A stretch of 64,000 nt of DNA, taken from assembly GCA_964642725.1 (NCBI GenBank), contig CAZXQG010000001.1, positions 62,001-126,000 on the forward strand, written 5' to 3'. The notes under the pieces were generated by a model, which was not told the DNA's origin, ran no database searches, and was given only the letters and a program-made list of their open reading frames with translations. Both the position numbers and the translations under genes were made by a program. Origin of the DNA: JAGVPT01 sp964642725 (GTDB taxonomy: Bacteria; Bacteroidota; Ignavibacteria; UBA10030; UBA8401). Of this stretch, positions 25,662-33,364 are shown one piece after another. Position 1 is the first letter of the stretch. The number at the start of each line of letters is the position of its first letter.

Positions 25662-27908
25662 TTAGAAAGGCTGACCATTATATTTCAACGAAAGGAATGC
25701 TCCACGTCCGCGCGTGGTGAAGCCGTTAATCTCTGAATACTTGGTGTTGAAAATATTCTCGATACGGCCGAGAACAACAAAATGTTCATTGAATAAAAAT
25801 CGCTGGGAAAAATCGACCAACGTGTAATCATTGACGGATGTAGACCCCAATGCACCGTACGGACCGAGCTTCTCATCATAAAAAACATCGTTCCGTGAAC
25901 CGGCGTACCGAATGTTGACTCTGAGCTCGAGCCGTTCTACCGGCGCGTAGGTGATACCTGCATTTATCGTGCTGGGCCGGCGGGGCAATCCGCTTGATTC
26001 CAATTTCCCGGTGACGAAAGCTCCGTTCGAATAAAGCTGAACATGGTTCCCGCCCGTTTGTGCAGTATTAATGGCTGAAGGATCGTATTCCAACGTTCCT
26101 GCGATAAAGCTTACGTTGCCAAACACAGAGAAATCGTGATTAAGCTTTGACGACAGAACAAACTCGACCCCATTCGTCGTCTGCTTCCCGACGTTGAGGT
26201 AGGTATCACCTCTGAAATCATCACGGGCGAAGTCATTGCCGAGAGTGTCTATGCCGATACTCTTATCCCATAGATAGACATCTTCTATAAGATTGTCGAC
26301 GATTGAATGAAAGAAGTCAATGGAAAAGAAACTGTTGGCAATCGATCCTTTGAAGCCGGCTTCGTACGATAATGAAGTCTCCGGCTTGAGGCTTTTGTTT
26401 CCGCGTGCGATACCCGAAATATAATTCTTATCCGGCGCGAATAGTTCATATAACGCCGGGGCATTGAATCCGCTCGAGTACGAAGCATACGCGAGCCCAC
26501 GCTCGTAGATTCTGAACGACGGGTTGATCTCGTACGTCGTGTTCGTACCATAGGTGCTGTGGTCGTTCAAGCGAGCGCCCAATGCAAGAGAGAACCGCTG
26601 CATTGCATCGCTTATGCTGCTCCCGTACACGTCGATATGAGCGAAGAGACTTTTCGTGGATGAATTGGGATTCAGCGTGTCCAGGTCGGAACTAGATTCA
26701 TATACTCCGAAGGATCCGGAATAATAGAACGTCTTTAGAGTCATGGTTTCTCTGGACAATCCTCCGCCGACAACTGCATCCAACCCGTTCACATTCAGGT
26801 TTACCTGAAGCTCATTCGTCATCATCGATCCTTTCCATGTACCGTCTGAATAGGTGTGGTCCGTATTCCCGAGCCTGTCGACCACCGATGAATCTTCAAC
26901 CGACACTCGTTGTAAATCGGAATAGCCGCCGAGAAATTTGACGGTCCAAAACGGACTAATTTTATCAGAAGCGCCGTATGTAATCAGATTTCTTCGGAAG
27001 TCTAATGTGTAGTTATTGGCATCGGTATACGCACCTTTGTCAAGGTCTGCTTTTTGATACGTGTTCTTGTATGATGCGTAGACATCAAACTGTTCGTTTT
27101 TGAAACCGGCCTTTTCGATGAGGTCTGTCTTCTTAAATCCATCCTTGTCCCGGTGTTTGAAAACATTTGGATTGGTGACCGTATCGACGGTCGCATCGAG
27201 ACCCTTCACGTCGGAATTGTCGATCCCGGTATTTGCATAGAACCCGGACGGATGAGAAAAGTTTAACAGCACATTTTGAGAAAACGTAGACGTGCCGCTC
27301 CCAAACGAACCTCCGCTGAATTCTACGTTGCTATTGAATCCGGGAGCTCCATTCTTTTCAGTAAAAACGTTGATGACGCCGCCCATTGCCGATGAACCGT
27401 AGAGTGTGCTTTGTGATCCCCTGACCAGTTCTACGCGGTCGACTCCTGCAAAGGACAGTTCCGACAAATCGAGCGCGTTTGTCGGAGTGGAGGGATCGGT
27501 TATTCGAACTTCATCCACCAACACCGCCGTTTGATTGCTCGCGGCGCCGCGCATAAACATGCTTTGAAGCATTCCGGGGTTTTGCCCGGTTCCAATGATA
27601 TAAATGCCCTCTTGCTGGGAGAGCAATTCCGACACGCTGTTATAGATTCCGTTGTTTATTTGCTCTTTGGGGATAAGTGTGATGCTCCTCCCGATGTCGG
27701 CTGGGTCTTTTTCACTCCTGGTTGCGCTGACAACAATCTCCTTGAGAACATACACAGCCGCGGTATCGGTGTTTCCTTCATCATCTACTAGCGCGGCAAG
27801 AGACCATGAAATTATCCCCAAAGAAGCGTCGGTTGCTGCAAAAACATTTTGTGTCCCAATCTCGAAAATGACTATCAACCATGCAAAAATTAGAACTGTC
27901 TTTTTCAT
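25662..27908 (-). CDS. btuB: TonB-dependent outer-membrane receptor, BtuB-like
   Basis: A 748-residue outer-membrane receptor. There is a signal peptide (MKKTVLIFAWLIVIFEIGTQ), a TonB-box-like KEIVVSATRSEKD, a plug domain (VSELLSQQEGIYI; MFMRGAASNQTAVLVDEVRI; GVDRVELVRGSQSTLYGSSA; MGGVINVFTEK), a 22-strand barrel region and an aromatic C-terminus ending GQPF. ATG 27908 follows a GAAAGAGCGG site; an upstream GTG/TTG would only lengthen the signal peptide. The leader carries a cobalamin riboswitch and an intrinsic terminator, so vitamin B12 or another corrinoid is the likely ligand. No btuCDF genes are in the window; the next B12-regulated gene encodes a small membrane protein. Confidence 0.9.
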   Translation of the reverse strand: MKKTVLIFAWLIVIFEIGTQNVFAATDASLGIISWSLAALVDDEGNTDTAAVYVLKEIVVSATRSEKDPADIGRSITLIPKEQINNGIYNSVSELLSQQEGIYIIGTGQNPGMLQSMFMRGAASNQTAVLVDEVRITDPSTPTNALDLSELSFAGVDRVELVRGSQSTLYGSSAMGGVINVFTEKNGAPGFNSNVEFSGGSFGSGTSTFSQNVLLNFSHPSGFYANTGIDNSDVKGLDATVDTVTNPNVFKHRDKDGFKKTDLIEKAGFKNEQFDVYASYKNTYQKADLDKGAYTDANNYTLDFRRNLITYGASDKISPFWTVKFLGGYSDLQRVSVEDSSVVDRLGNTDHTYSDGTWKGSMMTNELQVNLNVNGLDAVVGGGLSRETMTLKTFYYSGSFGVYESSSDLDTLNPNSSTKSLFAHIDVYGSSISDAMQRFSLALGARLNDHSTYGTNTTYEINPSFRIYERGLAYASYSSGFNAPALYELFAPDKNYISGIARGNKSLKPETSLSYEAGFKGSIANSFFSIDFFHSIVDNLIEDVYLWDKSIGIDTLGNDFARDDFRGDTYLNVGKQTTNGVEFVLSSKLNHDFSVFGNVSFIAGTLEYDPSAINTAQTGGNHVQLYSNGAFVTGKLESSGLPRRPSTINAGITYAPVERLELRVNIRYAGSRNDVFYDEKLGPYGALGSTSVNDYTLVDFSQRFLFNEHFVVLGRIENIFNTKYSEINGFTTRGRGAFLSLKYNGQPF

Positions 27909-27960
27909 TACCGCTCTTTCTTCATTTTGGTGCACACACCTTTCCTAAACCTTCCCCGTT

Positions 27961-28003
27961 CTGAAACAAAAAAACCCCAGCCTTTTTAGAAAGGCTGAGG
28001 TTT
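27961..28003 (-). terminator. Leader terminator of the BtuB-like gene
   Basis: On the minus strand, AAACCTCAGCCTTT pairs with AAAGGCTGGGGTTT around a CTAA loop (27972-28003, one mismatch) and is followed by TTTTTTTGTTTCAG. It lies between the cobalamin aptamer and the receptor start, 60 bases before ATG 27908, and is the probable off-switch of the riboswitch. Confidence 0.88.
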
Positions 28004-28071
28004 AACCAAACATTCCACCCGACTCGTGATTATGTCTGGCCACCATACCTCAAACCCTCGAAGGCGATGAC

Positions 28072-28236
28072 TAGAACCTATCTCAAAAACACGTCACTTA
28101 ATCCTTCGATGCGCTCACTCCGTTCGCTTACTCAGGATGAACGGGCCATTTGTTCACCCTGAGCAATCCCGTTCCGCTTTGAGCGGAACGGGAGCGTCGA
28201 AGGGCTAACGCAAGACCATTTTTGAGATGGCTTCTA
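28072..28236. mobile_element. MITE-like element inside riboswitch leader
   Basis: A 165-base stretch bounded by inverted repeats TAGAACCTATCTCAAAAA (28072-28089) and TTTTTGAGATGGCTTCTA (28219-28236), differing at two positions, with TA at both ends as a possible target duplication. The interior has no gene but is full of palindromes, including a perfect 11-bp hairpin CCCGTTCCGCT-TTG-AGCGGAACGGG (28168-28192), CTCAGGATGAAC/GTTCACCCTGAG and CCTTCGA/TCGAAGG. This is the structure of a non-autonomous element mobilised by an IS5- or IS630-type transposase. It separates the cobalamin aptamer from its terminator. Confidence 0.7.
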
Positions 28237-28244
28237 ATAATGCT

Positions 28245-28463
28245 GGCAGGTCTCCTGGCTTTCCCGGTCTCCGAGTGTCTTCCCGCAGCATTATTGCGCT
28301 GCAGTGGCATTCTACGTCAGAGATTTTATCGTACTTCAAAGTAAGATCGGGATCACAGTTGCGGGTCAGCTTCCGATTTATCCCGTCCCGCCGACTACGA
28401 GACGGAATTTCACGAAATTCCCTTTTCATCCCGTCCGGCTTGCTAGCGGGACGGGACACCAAC
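28245..28463 (-). ncRNA. Cobalamin riboswitch upstream of BtuB-like receptor
   Basis: Read on the minus strand the aptamer begins GTTGGTGTCCCGTC and contains AAAAGGGAA, GTGAAATTCC, GCTGACCCGCAACTGTGAT and then the B12-box segment GCCACTGCAGC. It ends with GGGAAAGCCAGGAGACCTGC (28245 region). These are the conserved blocks of the AdoCbl-type class in the right order. The control terminator lies about 240 bases downstream at 27961-28003, because of the inserted MITE-like element. Expected behaviour: corrinoid bound, transcription stops. Confidence 0.95.
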
Positions 28464-28491
28464 ATTCTATTTAAAAGAACGACTACCGCAA
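28464..28491 (-). promoter_or_regulatory. Possible promoter of the first cobalamin leader
   Basis: Minus strand: TTGCGG (28486-28491) and, 12-16 bases on, the AT-rich TAAATAGAAT (28464-28473), immediately before the aptamer. The surrounding GTTCTTTT...GTTGGTGTCCC is shared with the better-defined promoter of the second cobalamin leader. It begins only about 6 bases after the stop codon of the upstream gene, so read-through from that gene is also possible. Confidence 0.3.
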
Positions 28492-28496
28492 GAACC

Positions 28497-29039
28497 TCAT
28501 CTCACTAAAGACTGCTCGGTCACATTCATCTTTCTGATCATCATGAGCAGCCCTTCATACGCAGCGAATATGACAGCGACGAAAAAGAGATCGCCGCTGA
28601 CCGAGTTGCGGAAAAATGGAATCGCTGCTACATAGCATTCGACGAGACCAGCCCAGGTCGGTGCATATATCGAACCCGGCGTCGCCCATGCTCCAAAGTT
28701 TGTGACGACAAAAAAGAGAATCGAACTGACCAAAGTTCCTCCGAAAATATAAAGAGGCTTTTTATGGTTTTTCAGCCACAGACCAATCAATCCCATAAGC
28801 ACAAAACTGCCGTACACCCAATACATTCCGCCGTAAAAGCCGATAAAGTAATCGCTCAGCAACATTGCGGCGATGGGGACGACAAATGCAAATTTCTTTT
28901 CAAGATAAACTCCGCCAAAAAGCGCAATCGCGGCGATTGCGGTAAAGTTTGCCGGATGCGGCAGCAAACGCGAGAACGCCGCAACAATCACCAACAGAAA
29001 CGCTGCGCCGTATCGCGCCAGCACTTGTTTATTGCTCAT
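28497..29039 (-). CDS. B12-regulated small membrane protein, ECF S-component-like
   Basis: A 180-residue protein with five or six hydrophobic helices (YGAAFLLVIVAAFSRLLPHP; NFTAIAAIALFGGVYLEKKF; FAFVVPIAAMLLSDYFIGFY; YVYGSF-like VYGSFVLMGLIGLWL). The PNFTAxxAxALFGG...PxxAMLLSD pattern and size recall substrate-binding S components of ECF transporters, and I believe it belongs to the DUF6580 family of putative transporters. ATG 29039 has AAGGAG 9 bases upstream. A cobalamin riboswitch with its own promoter and leader terminator precedes it. Inferred role: import of cobalamin or a precursor across the inner membrane. No ECF ATPase or T component is in the window. Confidence 0.82.
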   Translation of the reverse strand: MSNKQVLARYGAAFLLVIVAAFSRLLPHPANFTAIAAIALFGGVYLEKKFAFVVPIAAMLLSDYFIGFYGGMYWVYGSFVLMGLIGLWLKNHKKPLYIFGGTLVSSILFFVVTNFGAWATPGSIYAPTWAGLVECYVAAIPFFRNSVSGDLFFVAVIFAAYEGLLMMIRKMNVTEQSLVR

Positions 29040-29091
29040 GAGTGTGACTCCTTTCATTGATGACTCATTATGGAAAAAATGGTTTCTGTAA

Positions 29092-29134
29092 ACAGCAAAA
29101 CAAAACCCCGACCTTCGTGAAGAAAATCGGGGTT
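29092..29134 (-). terminator. Leader terminator of the B12-regulated membrane protein
   Basis: On the minus strand AACCCCGA pairs with TCGGGGTT (29104-29111 with 29127-29134), with an inner CTTC/GAAG pairing in the loop, followed by TTTGTTTTGCTG. It lies between the aptamer (ending 29211) and ATG 29039, as expected of a riboswitch expression platform. Confidence 0.88.
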
Positions 29135-29210
29135 GATAAAAATAGACTCTATGGTGTTCAATTAAAAAATGCTGTAACCTTTTTCCTCGAAGGCTTTGCT
29201 GTGTGAAGGT

Positions 29211-29403
29211 GGCAGGTCTCCTGGCTCTCCCGATTCCTGTCTCGCCTTCCCGTCCGATTGCGGCACAGTGGCTTTGAGACATATCTCAGCGGGATTACAG
29301 TTGCGGGTCAGCTTCCGACTTTTCCGGTCTTGCCGAGGCGAGACGGGATTTCACGAAATTCCCTTTTCATCCCGCCTCGCTGTTAACGCGACGGGACACC
29401 AAC
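29211..29403 (-). ncRNA. Cobalamin riboswitch upstream of ECF-like membrane protein
   Basis: Minus strand: GTTGGTGTCCCGTCGCG, GAAAAGGGAATTTCGTGAAA, GCTGACCCGCAACTGTAATC, the B12-box segment GCCACTGTGCCGC and the end block GAGAGCCAGGAGACCTGCC. All conserved cobalamin-aptamer blocks are present in order. Large parts are identical to the aptamer at 28245-28463, so the two are paralogous copies. The terminator at 29092-29134 follows 77 bases downstream, giving a compact, intact transcription-attenuation switch. Confidence 0.95.
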
Positions 29404-29409
29404 TTCAAA

Positions 29410-29437
29410 ATATTAAAAAGAACAAAAGACGTCTCAA
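29410..29437 (-). promoter_or_regulatory. Promoter of the second cobalamin leader
   Basis: Minus strand: TTGAGA (29432-29437), 16-base spacer, TAATAT (29410-29415). The predicted start near 29403 coincides with the first base of the aptamer, which supports the assignment. Confidence 0.6.
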
Positions 29438-29482
29438 GAAGATACAACACGGCGAGGCGTTTGTCAAGGTACTTCCGTTATT

Positions 29483-30946
29483 TTAAAAACCCGGCAATCC
29501 AAGCAGCCTTCTTGCGCGGGCGATTTCTTCGGGTTCGAAAAACCGCATCGCTGCAAGCACCAGAGGCCAGACAATACATAATCCAAGTTTCATCAACACC
29601 GCGGAATAACCGTATCCCTGCAACAAAACAAAAAGCGAATAAACAATGCCGACCGATAACGCCAGCTTCATTGTCCTTCCAAATTCATATTCGATACGGT
29701 AAAATTTCTGCGCGATAAAATACAGGGCGAATGCCGAGATCGCATAAGCAATGAGCGTAGCGTATGCGGCTCCCATGAAGCCGTACTTCGGGATGAGAAA
29801 GAAATTTGCGACGATGTTTGAAACGGCCGCAAGGATCGATGTCGGAAGAAGATACGCCGTTTTCTTTTCGATGAAAATTCCCGCATTTAAATGAATGGAG
29901 ATCCCGCCGAAGATGTACGCCAGCAGCACCACCGGAACCACTGTCAGCCCGCTCCAATAATCAGGGTGGATGATGTGCCGGCCGAAAATCTTTATCTGGA
30001 CAATATCTGAAATAAAGAAAGACAGGACCAAAAAAATCCCGCTCATCGCCAAAAGAAAATATGTCAGCACCCGTGCGAAGAGCGCCTTCGCATTCTCATC
30101 CTCGGCATGGGAAAGGAAAAACGGTTTCCACGCATAATCGAACATCGAGGTGACGAGGTTCATGAAAATTCCAAGCCGGTAGTTTGCCTGGTAAATGCCG
30201 ACGTTGCTGTCGTTCGTAAACGCCTTGAGCATCGGACGGTCGATCACTTGAAGCACCATGCCCGAAAGCCCGACCGGGACGTACGGCAACCCGAATTTGA
30301 GAAGAGCGGAATATAATTTCCCCGAAAACTTCCACGAAGAACTTTGCACGATATGGGGAATTAAAAGTACAAACGTCAACACCGACGACGAAAGCCCGCT
30401 GATAAATATCCCCTCAACTCCCCATTTCAGCCACAGCAGCGAGATGATGTTAAAGGCGACGTTCGACGCGATGTTAATAATTTTCAGCGTCGCAAAAAAT
30501 TTTGGGCGGCGTGCCAAACGCAGCGAAGCAAACGGCACAATCACCAGCGCATCAAAAAAAAGGATACCGGCGCTGTAATATAATATTCGGTAGAGACCTT
30601 CGCCGATCAAGAAAACGTGAGTCAAGGGAACGGCAAACGCAATGATCAATCCCGAAAACAGGGTAGATGTTATTGCGATGGAAATAAAAGGCGTACTGAA
30701 TTTCTCTTTTGTATCTCCCCCCTCAAGCGCAGAGGCATAACGGAAGTATGCCGATTCCATTCCATAATTGTAGATCACATTTAAAAACGCCAGGTAGGAA
30801 TAGATATTGGCAACGATTCCGTATTGAGAGGTGGTCAGGACGTTGGTATAGAACGGAACGAGAAGAAATGTGAGGAAACGGCCGACGATCGTGCTGATGC
30901 CGTAAATAGCCGTATCCGCACCAAGCCGCTTTAATTGGGAGAACAT
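29483..30946 (-). CDS. Oligosaccharide flippase, Wzx/MOP family
   Basis: A 487-residue membrane protein with 12-14 hydrophobic helices. It starts FSQLKRLGADTAIYGISTIV and continues GRFLTFLLVPFYTNVLTTSQ, the N-terminal pattern of polysaccharide biosynthesis proteins that flip undecaprenyl-linked oligosaccharides across the inner membrane. It is the last gene of the long minus-strand run, 2 bases after nadC. A second flippase of another subtype is encoded at 47655-49100, so this one may serve a different glycan or the lipid II pathway. Confidence 0.86.
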   Translation of the reverse strand: MFSQLKRLGADTAIYGISTIVGRFLTFLLVPFYTNVLTTSQYGIVANIYSYLAFLNVIYNYGMESAYFRYASALEGGDTKEKFSTPFISIAITSTLFSGLIIAFAVPLTHVFLIGEGLYRILYYSAGILFFDALVIVPFASLRLARRPKFFATLKIINIASNVAFNIISLLWLKWGVEGIFISGLSSSVLTFVLLIPHIVQSSSWKFSGKLYSALLKFGLPYVPVGLSGMVLQVIDRPMLKAFTNDSNVGIYQANYRLGIFMNLVTSMFDYAWKPFFLSHAEDENAKALFARVLTYFLLAMSGIFLVLSFFISDIVQIKIFGRHIIHPDYWSGLTVVPVVLLAYIFGGISIHLNAGIFIEKKTAYLLPTSILAAVSNIVANFFLIPKYGFMGAAYATLIAYAISAFALYFIAQKFYRIEYEFGRTMKLALSVGIVYSLFVLLQGYGYSAVLMKLGLCIVWPLVLAAMRFFEPEEIARARRLLGLPGF

Positions 30947-30948
30947 AC

Positions 30949-31809
30949 TCAGGAGACCAATTCGAGGGAAATGTCGAGCGCTTTCGGAGAATGGGTGAGC
31001 GCACCGACGGAAATAAAATCTACCCCCGTTTCTGCAATCGCTCTGACCGTTTGAAGAGTTACGCCGCCGGATGCTTCCACTTCAACGACATGATCGATTA
31101 ACTGCACAGCTTTCGCCATCGGTTCTAGCTCAAAATTGTCCAGCATGATTCTGTCGATACCTCCGCAAGCCAAGGCTTCTTCGAGCTGGCTGATGGAAGT
31201 CACCTCAAGCTCAATTTTCAATTGCAGATTTTGCTCGCTAAGATAATAGTTGCACTTCGTGAGCGCGCCGGCAACACCGCCCGCCGCCGCAATATGGTTG
31301 TCTTTGATCAGCACCATCTGGTCCAGCCCAAACCGGTGATTCACGCCTCCGCCGTCGCGGACAGCCTTTTTATCAAGCATCCGAAGCCCAGGCGCTGTTT
31401 TGCGAGTGTCCGTAATTTTGGCGTTCGTTCCTGCAACGGCATGAACATATTTGTGAGTGAGTGTCGCGATGCCCGACATCCGCTGCAAAAAATTAAGGGC
31501 AACCCTTTCGCCGAGGAGGATCCCCCGAACAGGACCATAAACCTCGGCAACCGCTTGCCCTGCAGGTATGAAATCTCCGTCTTTGGCACCCGCCGTTATG
31601 GTCGTCTCATTGTCTGCAAAGTGAAAGACAATACCGACAAGTTCCAGTCCTGAAAGAACTCCGTTCTCTTTCACTTGAAGAATTGCATGGCCGAATTGAT
31701 CTTCGGGAATCAACGATTCGCTCGTGACATCTCCGAAACCGATATCTTCATGGAGTGCCTGCTCGATCAGTCTGCTGATCTTACTGTCATGAAGAATGTC
31801 AATGCTCAT
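30949..31809 (-). CDS. nadC: Nicotinate-nucleotide pyrophosphorylase (carboxylating)
   Basis: A 286-residue enzyme of NAD synthesis: quinolinate plus PRPP gives nicotinate mononucleotide, carbon dioxide and pyrophosphate. Typical motifs are HEDIGFGDVTSESLIP near the start, the substrate-binding TRKTAPGLRMLDKKAVRDGG, GVNHRFGLDQMVLIKDNH and the glycine-rich VEASGGVTL. Full length. The upstream Trm112-like gene overlaps its first 11 bases. nadA and nadB are not in the window. Confidence 0.97.
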   Translation of the reverse strand: MSIDILHDSKISRLIEQALHEDIGFGDVTSESLIPEDQFGHAILQVKENGVLSGLELVGIVFHFADNETTITAGAKDGDFIPAGQAVAEVYGPVRGILLGERVALNFLQRMSGIATLTHKYVHAVAGTNAKITDTRKTAPGLRMLDKKAVRDGGGVNHRFGLDQMVLIKDNHIAAAGGVAGALTKCNYYLSEQNLQLKIELEVTSISQLEEALACGGIDRIMLDNFELEPMAKAVQLIDHVVEVEASGGVTLQTVRAIAETGVDFISVGALTHSPKALDISLELVS

Positions 31810-31960
31810 TTTCGTTGACCAGCATGATGGGAATGTCGTCCTTTACTTCATACACGCGGCCGCATTTTTTGCATGTCAGCGTGTTCTTTGCCGGCGCATA
31901 GTCGAGGCCGCCTTTGCATTTTGGGCAACAAAGGATATCAAGCAATTCCCGTTTTACCAT
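31799..31960 (-). CDS. Trm112-like zinc-binding protein
   Basis: A 53-residue protein, MVKRELLDILCCPKCKGGLD onward, with CCPKC and CKKC cysteine pairs forming a zinc ribbon and the Trm112 ending RVYEVKDDIPIMLVNE. Bacterial Trm112/UPF0434 proteins are thought to activate methyltransferases. ATG 31960 is inside the end of the thioesterase gene (23-base overlap), and its own end overlaps nadC by 11 bases, so the three are tightly packed. A longer in-frame reading from 32014 runs antithetically through the thioesterase frame and is unlikely. Confidence 0.85.
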   Translation of the reverse strand: MVKRELLDILCCPKCKGGLDYAPAKNTLTCKKCGRVYEVKDDIPIMLVNENEH

Positions 31961-32405
31961 TGTTGGTTCCTTTCGGTTTGCTTTTCTTGAAGGCTTCTTC
32001 AAGCACCTCAACAAATTTCATTGGTGCGCGTGTCGGCTTACCCGTCTGGGCGTTGATGAAGCTGTGAACGGTAAATCCTTCCGCGATCGGTTCGTTATCG
32101 CCGTCCCGCAGAACGCGGTACTCGATCCGCACCCTCGCAATCGGAATTTCGTTCAACGATGTTTCGATATGGAGCAGGTCGTCGTAGCGCGCCGACCGCT
32201 TGTATTTGGAACCGGCTTCGATCACCGGGAGATAAATACCCATCGCCTCGATTTCAGGATACGGCATTCCGATGTGTCGAAGGAGATCCGACCTTCCCTG
32301 CTCAAAGTATTCGAAAAACTTTCCGTAGTAGACGAACTTCATTTGATCCGTGTCGGCATAACGAACGCGGACGTCGGAAATAAACGTGATCGGCGAATTA
32401 TTCAT
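31938..32405 (-). CDS. YbgC-like acyl-CoA thioesterase (hotdog fold)
   Basis: A 155-residue 4-hydroxybenzoyl-CoA-thioesterase-type protein. The active-site segment is RVRYADTDQMKFVYYGKFFE with the aspartate in ADTDQM, as in YbgC (which has DTDxxGxVYHxxY; the second Gly and His are changed here). It continues FEYFEQGRSDLLRHIG, matching the long helix of the fold. ATG 32405 gives MNNSPITFISDVRVRY and overlaps the accA stop by 8 bases. The substrate is probably a short acyl-CoA; association with accA is consistent with acyl-CoA metabolism. Confidence 0.87.
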   Translation of the reverse strand: MNNSPITFISDVRVRYADTDQMKFVYYGKFFEYFEQGRSDLLRHIGMPYPEIEAMGIYLPVIEAGSKYKRSARYDDLLHIETSLNEIPIARVRIEYRVLRDGDNEPIAEGFTVHSFINAQTGKPTRAPMKFVEVLEEAFKKSKPKGTNNGKTGIA

Positions 32406-33348
32406 TCCAGGCACCCATGACACTGAACTTCTCTATTCTCTTCTCGATGAGTTTATCAGGCCTTATTTTCTTTAGAGGACGCATCTCCTCGATCAACGTG
32501 TCCTTGAGAATGGCGGCCGCCTGCTGAGGATTGCGATGCGCGCCGCCGGGAGGTTCGGGAACAATTCTATCGATGATCCTTTGCTCGTACAAATCGGGGG
32601 CCGTCAGGCGCAACGCTTCGGCGGCCTGCTCTTTGTATTCCCAGCTTCGCCAAAGAATGCTCGAACACGATTCGGGGGCAATGACTGAATACCACGTATT
32701 TTCGAGCATCAAGATCCTGTCCCCGATGCCGATCCCCAACGCGCCGCCCGAAGCCCCCTCGCCAATGACGACAACGACGATCGGCACGGGGAGATGGGAC
32801 ATTTCAAAAAGGTTGCGTGCAATCGCCTCCGCTTGACCCCGCTCTTCGGCTTCGATTCCGGGATAGGCGCCGGGGGTGTCAATCATCGTAATAATCGGTT
32901 TACCGAATTTCACTGCGAGTTTCATGAGGCGGAGCGCCTTGCGGTACCCTTCGGGCTGCGGCATTCCAAAATTCCTGAACAAATTGGACTTCGTGTCTCT
33001 TCCCTTTTGATGACCGATCACCATCACCGTTTCATCACCAAGTTTGGCAAAACCTCCTACAATAGATTTATCGTCGCCGAAGAGTCTGTCTCCGTGCAGC
33101 TCAATAAATCCCGTGGTCATCATGCCGATATAATCGAGCGTGTAGGGGCGTTCGGGATGGCGCGCAAGCTGCACCCTTTGCCACCGCGTAAGGTTTGAAA
33201 AAATATTTTCACGAAGCTGGCTCACTTTTTTCTCCAGGGTTGTGATTTCATCTGCGATATCGAGGTTGTCGGATAATTTCTTCATCTCTTCGATCTTCTG
33301 CTCCAGATCCAGAACCGGTTTTTCAAAATCCAATACAACTTTTCCCAT
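32398..33348 (-). CDS. accA: Acetyl-CoA carboxylase carboxyltransferase subunit alpha
   Basis: A 316-residue subunit that with AccD transfers carboxyl from biotin to acetyl-CoA, giving malonyl-CoA for fatty acid synthesis. Characteristic stretches are LTRWQRVQLARHPERPYTLD, FIELHGDRLFGDD, GHQKGRDTKSN, ITMIDTPGAYPGIEAEERGQ, IGEGASGGALGIG and APESCSSILWR. Full length. accD is encoded separately at 61948-62790. The gene lies between the fused glycosyltransferase (16 bases upstream) and the thioesterase (overlapping). Confidence 0.98.
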   Translation of the reverse strand: MGKVVLDFEKPVLDLEQKIEEMKKLSDNLDIADEITTLEKKVSQLRENIFSNLTRWQRVQLARHPERPYTLDYIGMMTTGFIELHGDRLFGDDKSIVGGFAKLGDETVMVIGHQKGRDTKSNLFRNFGMPQPEGYRKALRLMKLAVKFGKPIITMIDTPGAYPGIEAEERGQAEAIARNLFEMSHLPVPIVVVVIGEGASGGALGIGIGDRILMLENTWYSVIAPESCSSILWRSWEYKEQAAEALRLTAPDLYEQRIIDRIVPEPPGGAHRNPQQAAAILKDTLIEEMRPLKKIRPDKLIEKRIEKFSVMGAWNE

Positions 33349-33364
33349 ACACGCTCCAGAAAGT

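Noticed and set aside
28205..28465. Open frame of 86 codons before the BtuB-like gene
   Set aside because: It coincides with the cobalamin aptamer, whose conserved blocks explain the sequence; no ribosome site and no homology pattern.
29040..29282. 81-codon N-terminal extension of the B12-regulated membrane protein
   Set aside because: It runs through the leader terminator and the 3' part of the aptamer; ATG 29039 has an AAGGAG site at the right distance.
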